DNA from: JALYXS01 sp051003795
Lineage (GTDB): Bacteria; Acidobacteriota; Terriglobia; Bryobacterales; Bryobacteraceae
Length of the DNA stretch: 55,179 bases
Assembly: GCA_051003795.1 (NCBI GenBank)
Contig: JBPCKZ010000096.1
Coordinates: forward strand, 1 to 55,179
Direction: 5' to 3'
Part shown: positions 50,418-55,179 of the stretch, in pieces
Numbering within the stretch: position 1 is the stretch's first letter
Layout: each line of letters starts with the position of its first letter
Made by a program: the position numbers and the translations under genes
Notes under the pieces: generated by a model
Told to the model about the DNA's origin: nothing
The model's input: the letters and a program-made list of their open reading frames with translations, nothing else
The model's database searches: none

Positions 50418-51343
50418 TGGCGGTGACCTTGGTGCGCGTGGCCGGCTTCCACCGGGATCACGCAACCCTTCTCCGATACTTCACAGTTCACGTGTTCGAA
50501 CTGAACCGTTGTGTGCCGGATTCTGTAGTGATCCGCCAGCACGTGATTCAGCCGCTGTAAAATGCAATCGCTGGCGGAAGGCGGAACGTCTTCGATCAGC
50601 ACATGGCAGCTGCACGCATGCGAACTCGATCCGATGCTCCAGATGTGCAAATCGTGCACGTCAAGCACTCCTTGCACTCTTCGCATGTCGGCGATCACCG
50701 AACGCAATTCCAATCCGCGCGGCAGCCCTTCGAGGAGAATATTCAGCGATTCGCGGATGATGTCCCACGCGGTCCACACCACCAGCGCCGCGATGCCGAT
50801 CGAAAGGATCGGGTCGATTTGATTCCAGCGGGTGAAGTGAATCGCGATGCCGCCCGCGACAATCGCGGCCGAGCCAAGCAAATCGCCCAGCATATGCACG
50901 AAAGCGCTGCGCACATTAATGTCGTTATGGCGCGCCATCCGCAAACCCCACATGATTCCGCCGTTTAAGGCGAGACCAAGCCCGGCAACTAGAATCATTA
51001 CCGTTTCCTGCACCGGTTCCGGCCGCACGATTCTTTCGTAGCTCTCGTAGAAAATCCAGACCGAGAGCAAAACCAGAGTCAGCGCATTGATGAAAGCGGC
51101 AAGCACGCCGGCGCGTTGATATCCAAACGTCCGGCTCTCATCGGCGGGTTTCGATTGCACATAAAATCCGAACCAGGCAAGCAGGATGGCCAGGGCGTCC
51201 GTGGCATTGTGGCCCGCGTCGGAGAGCAGGGAGAGGCTGTTGGCGCGGATACCGGCAACGACCTCTATCGCCACGAACACGGTCGTGGCGAGTAGAGACC
51301 AAAGCAAAACTTTTCCGGTAGCCGCGTGGTGGTGCGAGTGCAT
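50414..51343 (-). CDS. Cation diffusion facilitator (CDF/CzcD-like) exporter
   Basis: 309 residues with six membrane helices and a cytoplasmic C-terminal domain. LSLLSDAGHNATDALAILLA is the helix 2 metal site (Asp/His with Asp), and the helix 5 site is in FVHMLGDLLGSAAIVAGGIA. His-rich termini (MHSHHHAATG and HAHQGHRH) suggest Zn2+ or related divalent metals. The protein exports metal by proton antiport to limit toxicity. It is leftward and its coding end overlaps ligD by 4 bp. Confidence 0.93.
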   Translation of the reverse strand: MHSHHHAATGKVLLWSLLATTVFVAIEVVAGIRANSLSLLSDAGHNATDALAILLAWFGFYVQSKPADESRTFGYQRAGVLAAFINALTLVLLSVWIFYESYERIVRPEPVQETVMILVAGLGLALNGGIMWGLRMARHNDINVRSAFVHMLGDLLGSAAIVAGGIAIHFTRWNQIDPILSIGIAALVVWTAWDIIRESLNILLEGLPRGLELRSVIADMRRVQGVLDVHDLHIWSIGSSSHACSCHVLIEDVPPSASDCILQRLNHVLADHYRIRHTTVQFEHVNCEVSEKGCVIPVEAGHAHQGHRH

Positions 51344-51370
51344 CCGCTACCAGTTTACTGCGGAAAAGCG

Positions 51371-52369
51371 TTACTGTTCTCGTTTGATAAAGCGCATGTT
51401 GCCGACGCCATTCATTTTGGCCGGCCCATCTGTGACCGTATATCCGGCGGGAACCTGAAACAGCGAAGGATCGGGGTCGGCGCGGGTGATGTTGCTCAGC
51501 TTGTACACCGTTTCGCCAGCCATCGGATCATTGCGCTTGGTGAGGACGAATGTTTGCAGATCGGGCGCGAACCACCGCTCGGAAACGATCTGGATGGGCT
51601 GTTCGTTCCCTATTTGACCCGCCGGGATGGTGGTTGTGATTCGCGTGCCCTCGGCTTCGACTCCTTCGATGGTCTGCTTACCCAGCGATTCGGTCTTCGC
51701 GTCCGGCGCCGTCTTACTGAGGAAGAGGACATTCGCGCCGGAGGCTTTCGCCTCCGCCGTCAGCTTGTCGATCATTGAGATTTCAGCGGCATTCCGCGCG
51801 CCGGTTTGTGCGTCAGCCGGCGCCCTCAATATCCGAACATTGCCGCCAGATGCTTTCGCTTCCGCTATCTTCTTCTCGACCATCTGCTTGTCCATCTGGG
51901 CCTGTAGATTGAGCGCCGGACTTTTCACGGCGACATGTGAATCCGGTTCCAGGCGATAGGTTACGCCGGCAACCGCGTCGTTAATCAGAATGGTCTTATG
52001 CGCTTCACCGGCGGCCATTGGCCCAAACGCTGGAAACGACGTCTCGCTACGCGTCCGGCCGTCTTTGTCGCGATAAAGACGTGAACTCGACTTGCGAACG
52101 ATGCGATTGCCGTCGGACAAGGTCTGAGTTGTTTCGGAGGTTTCATCCGCCGTGTAGGGCGCTCCCTTAATCACCTTTCCGCTCGAGAACCCGTCCGTCT
52201 GGATGTACTGGAAAAGTTGCGGGAAGTTTGCCAGTGGCGGCAGCGCCGGCATCCCGGCGGCCGGACCCACGTATTTATATATATGGGGTTCACCTTCCGG
52301 TCCTTGCGCCCAGGCCGCAGCCGCGAAGACCGCGGTGATTGCAATGCGTAACGCTCGTTTTTCTTTCAT
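51371..52369 (-). CDS. Secreted uncharacterised protein in an ECF sigma operon
   Basis: 332 residues from the ATG at 52369, which has AAGGAG at the ideal 8-nt distance. A signal peptide (RALRIAITAVFAAAAWAQ) is followed by a Tyr/Pro-rich part, then GAPYTADETSETTQTLSDGN and SSSRLYRDKDGRTRSETSFP. A mid-protein stretch repeats AEAKASGGNVRIL and AEAKASGANVLFL. The C-terminal part has GKQTIEGVEAEGTRITTTIP, QIVSERWFAPDLQTFVLTKR and SLFQVPAGYTVTDG. I recognise the C-terminal style from uncharacterised acidobacterial exported proteins, often next to ECF genes, but no function is known. It is the third gene of the sigma/anti-sigma operon, so it may be an envelope sensor or target. Confidence 0.75.
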   Translation of the reverse strand: MKEKRALRIAITAVFAAAAWAQGPEGEPHIYKYVGPAAGMPALPPLANFPQLFQYIQTDGFSSGKVIKGAPYTADETSETTQTLSDGNRIVRKSSSRLYRDKDGRTRSETSFPAFGPMAAGEAHKTILINDAVAGVTYRLEPDSHVAVKSPALNLQAQMDKQMVEKKIAEAKASGGNVRILRAPADAQTGARNAAEISMIDKLTAEAKASGANVLFLSKTAPDAKTESLGKQTIEGVEAEGTRITTTIPAGQIGNEQPIQIVSERWFAPDLQTFVLTKRNDPMAGETVYKLSNITRADPDPSLFQVPAGYTVTDGPAKMNGVGNMRFIKREQ

Positions 52370-52381
52370 GCCGTTCACTCC

Positions 52382-53014
52382 TTATTGAGATGCATTTATA
52401 AAACGGATTGCTCGCGCCAAACCGTCCTGGCCCACGATTAATTCGGCGTTCAGTCGATCGTCGACCCTAACCCGCACAACTTCGGCGCGCTCGACCGGCG
52501 TGAGCGGGTCGGCGTAAGGGATCGGGTAAAACTCGGACGCGGTTTCGGTAGGTTGCGGCGGTTTTCGAGGATGCCTGCGCTTCGGCCGCGCCAAGACCGG
52601 CGGAGATTCCGGCGGGATCGCAGCGGCTTGCACCAGGGGCGCCCGTTGCGCCTTGAAAGGTAAGGCGTGAAGCACCTCGCGCTGCGGGGTTCTCCAGATG
52701 GTCGCCAATATCACCGCGGCGGCGATCGCGCCACCGGCGGTCACCCACGCGCGCTTCCAGACCGCCCGTCTCTTAGCCCGCTTTGCGAACGCGGCGAGCA
52801 AGATGGTTTCGAGATCCGCCGGGGCGTCTTCCGGCTTCTTCACGATGGACGCGAAGCCCGCGCTGAGCGCCCGCTGATTCGCTAGTTGAAGAGCACACGC
52901 GCGGCACATTTCGGCATGCGCGTCGGCATGCGCTTCGGCATGCGCGAGAGCGCCCGAATTAAGCACCCCGCGCGCCACTTCAATGAGAATCGGTTCGAAA
53001 TCTTCGCAGTTCAT
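52382..53014 (-). CDS. Anti-sigma factor-like membrane protein
   Basis: 210 residues from the ATG at 53014 (MNCEDFEPILIEVARGVLNS), which overlaps the sigma gene stop by 4 nt (ATGA). An N-terminal zinc-finger-like part with AHAEMCRACALQLANQRAL (His and two Cys) resembles anti-sigma ZAS/zf-HC2 domains. One helix (about residues 95-112, TAGGAIAAAVILATIWRT) leads to a Pro/Lys-rich extracytoplasmic stretch and a C-terminal domain. Position and features suggest that it holds the ECF factor at the membrane until a signal arrives. A longer upstream frame overlaps sigma and is not used. Confidence 0.8.
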   Translation of the reverse strand: MNCEDFEPILIEVARGVLNSGALAHAEAHADAHAEMCRACALQLANQRALSAGFASIVKKPEDAPADLETILLAAFAKRAKRRAVWKRAWVTAGGAIAAAVILATIWRTPQREVLHALPFKAQRAPLVQAAAIPPESPPVLARPKRRHPRKPPQPTETASEFYPIPYADPLTPVERAEVVRVRVDDRLNAELIVGQDGLARAIRFINASQ

Positions 53015-53553
53015 ACTAAACACCTGGATTGCAGCTTGGTTATCAATAGTGCCCGCCCGCGGTGCAATCGCGACCGAACCGTCCCGATGGCGCAGCCGAT
53101 CGCCGCGGCCGCCTCTTCGTAACTCAACTCCTGCAATTCGCACAGAACCACGGCCTCTCGATAGTTCGGCGGCAGGGTCAGGATTGCCTGCCGCACTCCA
53201 TCGATCGTTTCGCGCCGCGTGAGTTCGCTCAGCGGGTCGTCGAGCGAAACCGGCTCTTCAGCCGAGTCCTCGATTGTGTCCCACGCGCGATCGCGCTCCA
53301 AGTGCCGCCGGACGAAGTTCCGCGCGATGCCGTAGAGATACGCGTTGAGCGAGCCGCGGCGCGCATCGAACGAGCCCGCCTCGCGCATCAGCAGCATGAA
53401 AACTTCCTGCGTGACCTCTTCGGCGACGTGCCCGTTCCCGCTCATGTGCAGCGCGAAACGGTGCACGGAGTTGCGATGCAGGCGGTACACGGCGCTGAAC
53501 GCTTCCGGGTCGCCGCCCGCGATGCGCCGAAGAAGATCGCCGTCCGTCCCCAT
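53011..53553 (-). CDS. ECF-family RNA polymerase sigma factor
   Basis: 180 residues. Region 2 contains AVYRLHRNSVHRFALHMSGN and AEEVTQEVFMLLMREAGSFD, with the -10 recognition segment near FDARRGSLNAYLYGIARNFV. Region 4 contains LTLPPNYREAVVLCELQELS and YEEAAAAIGCAIGTVRSRLH, the helix-turn-helix for -35 recognition. It directs RNA polymerase to a small regulon, probably including its own operon. It is followed by the anti-sigma gene (4-nt overlap) and the secreted protein. Divergent from tgt. Confidence 0.95.
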   Translation of the reverse strand: MGTDGDLLRRIAGGDPEAFSAVYRLHRNSVHRFALHMSGNGHVAEEVTQEVFMLLMREAGSFDARRGSLNAYLYGIARNFVRRHLERDRAWDTIEDSAEEPVSLDDPLSELTRRETIDGVRQAILTLPPNYREAVVLCELQELSYEEAAAAIGCAIGTVRSRLHRGRALLITKLQSRCLV

Positions 53554-53612
53554 TCGATGAGTATTCAGCCGGGAGGCGTCGAAAGTTCCCGATTGTTCTC
53601 ATATCATACAAA

Positions 53613-54776
53613 TTGCATGTTAAATTGACCCGCCAGGTCGAATTCGAGGTTCTGGCCCAATGTCCCGTGACGCGCGCCCGCGCCGGAATTCTGCACACCG
53701 CGCACGGCGATATCGAGACGCCGGTCTTCATGCCGGTCGGCACGCAAGCCACCGTGAAGGGCCTTTCGCAGCGCGATCTTTACGAAGACCTGAACGCTCG
53801 CATCATTCTCGGAAATACATATCATCTCTATCTGCGCCCCGGCCATGAAACCATACGGAAGCTCGGCGGCCTGCACAAATTCATGTCGTGGCCGGGAGCG
53901 ATCCTGACCGATTCCGGCGGTTTCCAGGTCTTCAGCCTGAGCGGTCTTCGCAAGATTTCGGAAGAAGGCGTGTTGTTCCAATCGCACTTGAACGGCGATC
54001 CGCACCGGTTCACTCCCGCATCCACGGTCGATGTCCAACTGGCGCTGGGCAGCGACATCCTGATGGCGCTCGACGAGTGCCCGCCGTATCCGGTGAGTCG
54101 TGAATTCGCCCGCGTCTCCATGGATCGCACCGTCCGATGGGCAGTGAAAGCGAATGAGCATTTCCGCAATCGCATGAAGGAGGTGGATACGCGCCATGCC
54201 CTGTTTCCGATCGTGCAAGGCTCCACGTTTGCCGATTTGCGGCGGGAGTGCGCCCGGCAATTGGCGGATCTGGATGCCGACGGATACGCCATCGGCGGCC
54301 TCTCGGTGGGCGAGCCGCGCCCGCTCAGTCTCGAGATGGTCGAAGCGAGCGAGCCGCTGCTCCCGCGCGACCGGCCCCGGTATGCCATGGGGGTGGGGAT
54401 GCCCGAAGAGCTGGCCCAATACGTGGCGCGAGGCATCGACATGATGGATTGCGTGCTGCCCTCCCGCAATGCCCGAAACGGATGCCTGTTCACCTCCCAA
54501 GGCCGCGTGATTATCAAGCACGCCCGGTATAAAGACGATCCGGAGCCGCTCGACCCGGACTGCTCCTGTTACACTTGCCGAAACTACTCGCGGGCGTACC
54601 TACGTCATCTGTATCAGGCCGGTGAAATTTTGTACGCGTCGCTGGGGACGCGGCACAATCTGGCGCGTTACCTTGACATAATGCGTAAGATCAGACAGGC
54701 TATCTTGTTGGGCCGGTTTCCCGCTTACCTGCAAGACCCCACTGTGATATCTTCGAACTTATTAAGGTGTTCTTGA
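53613..54776 (+). CDS. tgt: Queuine/preQ1 tRNA-ribosyltransferase (Tgt)
   Basis: 387 residues from a TTG at 53613; a TTG at 53625 is an alternative. Conserved parts include LHTAHGDIETPVFMPVGTQA, ILGNTYHLYLRPGHETIRKL, ILTDSGGFQVFSLSGLRKIS (Asp-Ser-Gly-Gly loop), ALDECPPYPVSREFARVSMD, FPIVQGSTFADLRRECARQL, GIDMMDCVLPSRNARNGCLF (nucleophile Asp) and a zinc site DPDCSCYTCRNYSRAYLRHL. It swaps the wobble guanine of GUN-anticodon tRNAs for preQ1, leading to queuosine. yajC overlaps by 10 bp, a frequent order (tgt-yajC-secDF). Confidence 0.96.
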   Translation: MHVKLTRQVEFEVLAQCPVTRARAGILHTAHGDIETPVFMPVGTQATVKGLSQRDLYEDLNARIILGNTYHLYLRPGHETIRKLGGLHKFMSWPGAILTDSGGFQVFSLSGLRKISEEGVLFQSHLNGDPHRFTPASTVDVQLALGSDILMALDECPPYPVSREFARVSMDRTVRWAVKANEHFRNRMKEVDTRHALFPIVQGSTFADLRRECARQLADLDADGYAIGGLSVGEPRPLSLEMVEASEPLLPRDRPRYAMGVGMPEELAQYVARGIDMMDCVLPSRNARNGCLFTSQGRVIIKHARYKDDPEPLDPDCSCYTCRNYSRAYLRHLYQAGEILYASLGTRHNLARYLDIMRKIRQAILLGRFPAYLQDPTVISSNLLRCS

Positions 54777-55069
54777 ATTTCCTCCAAACGGGTGCATCCG
54801 GTTCGATTCTGAGTTTCGCGCCGATTCTGATCATCTTCGGGATCTTTTACTTTCTTCTGTTTATGCCCATGCAGAAGCAGAAGAAGCAACAGGCAAGGAT
54901 GATTGCGGACCTGAAGAATGGCGATGTCGTGGTTACCACGGGCGGCATTGTCGGCACCATCACGGCTGTCGACAGCGATTTTCTGACGCTGCGCGTAAAA
55001 CCCGACAATCTGAAACTTCAGTTTTCCCGTACCGCCGTTTCGAGCCTCGCGGAAAGCGCGAAATCATAG
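54767..55069 (+). CDS. yajC: Preprotein translocase subunit YajC
   Basis: 100 residues from the GTG at 54767, overlapping tgt by 10 bp. One membrane helix (ILSFAPILIIFGIFYFLLFM) is followed by the family signature PMQKQKKQQARMIADLKNGD and then VVVTTGGIVGTITAVDSDFL, giving a small beta-rich domain. YajC associates with SecDF and the SecYEG translocon. secD would be expected next; instead a palindromic repeat starts 30 bp later at the window end, so secD may lie beyond it. Confidence 0.95.
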   Translation: MFLNFLQTGASGSILSFAPILIIFGIFYFLLFMPMQKQKKQQARMIADLKNGDVVVTTGGIVGTITAVDSDFLTLRVKPDNLKLQFSRTAVSSLAESAKS

Positions 55070-55098
55070 AAATGACTGTTCATGCGAATCGAGTTGTT

Positions 55099-55179
55099 GT
55101 GGCGCGGACACTCGTGTCTGCCGTGTCCACACTCGTGTGGACACAGGGTTTTCGCGGCTTCCAAACAAGTGTCCACACG
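55099..55179. repeat. Second copy of the palindromic intergenic repeat (cut by window edge)
   Basis: gtggcgcggacactcgtgtc, then tgccgtgtccacactcgtgtgg, closely matches the left arm and centre of the element at 26408-26540 in the same orientation. The downstream part (cacagggttttcgcgg) corresponds to its centre (cagggggttcgcgggcgg) with changes, and the window ends before the right arm. Two copies in 55 kb suggest many more in the genome. Confidence 0.8.

Overview
The window looks like chromosomal DNA of an acidobacterium of the Bryobacterales/Solibacter type. This is an inference from gene content, not from a marker gene. The supporting signs are a high G+C content, a PSD1 cytochrome/DUF1501 pair, a GMC oxidoreductase with its subunit 3, Tat-exported Gfo/Idh/MocA and VOC proteins, a DACNV-type sensor protein, a Ku/LigD end-joining locus, and a palindromic GTGGCGCGG-type intergenic repeat seen twice. 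Genes are densely packed and both strands are used.

Layout. 1-3753: an RND efflux permease (cut by the window edge) and its membrane fusion lipoprotein. 3874-6298: a conserved hypothetical gene, then a small island of decayed accessory genes (hicB with an internal stop, hicA, a PD-(D/E)XK-like nuclease and a DUF3223 protein, the last three with frameshifts). The island abuts the 3' end of an intact tRNA-Arg(TCT), and a truncated second tRNA copy lies 140 bp beyond. 6638-13744: an FtsX-type permease, DUF4142, MFS, and a NatA/NatB-like ABC exporter. 13751-17128: SDR, then metX-metW (methionine synthesis) and a secreted VOC protein. 17155-19459: GMC oxidoreductase and subunit 3. 19579-24004: an FG-GAP/DUF885 fusion broken by one frameshift, then a GT-C type membrane protein. 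24057-31246: Gfo/Idh/MocA, acyl-CoA dehydrogenase, a palindromic repeat, a MeaB-epimerase fusion, MTA phosphorylase, GT9-like, PPK2 and serine acetyltransferase. 31243-39674: mostly secreted or redox proteins (matrixin, NTF2-like, YceI, bacilliredoxin, a frameshifted TlpA-like protein), a DACNV protein, a ROK kinase, a haem-motif protein, a SUMF1-like protein and an MFS carrier. 39681-46048: M48 peptidase, MCE/MlaD, DUF1501 and PSD1. 46196-50417: DUF72, Ku and LigD. 50414-55069: CDF exporter, a secreted protein/anti-sigma/ECF sigma operon, tgt and yajC. The window ends inside a second copy of the palindromic repeat.

Functional links. metX/metW, mtnP and cysE all bear on sulfur amino acid metabolism. 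The acyl-CoA dehydrogenase and the MeaB-epimerase fusion point to acyl-CoA or propionyl/methylmalonyl-CoA turnover. Ku and LigD form a divergent NHEJ locus.

Most notable points. (1) The LigD phosphoesterase domain and the ligase-polymerase domains lie in two frames, linked through a 61-nt overlap holding two tandem -1 slippery heptamers. (2) MeaB is fused to methylmalonyl-CoA epimerase. (3) The tRNA-adjacent island carries several frame lesions, some of them compensating pairs. (4) An FG-GAP propeller is fused to a DUF885 metallopeptidase. Single-base indels also occur at 21857 and near 33748, so sequencing or assembly error must be weighed for every frameshift reported here.
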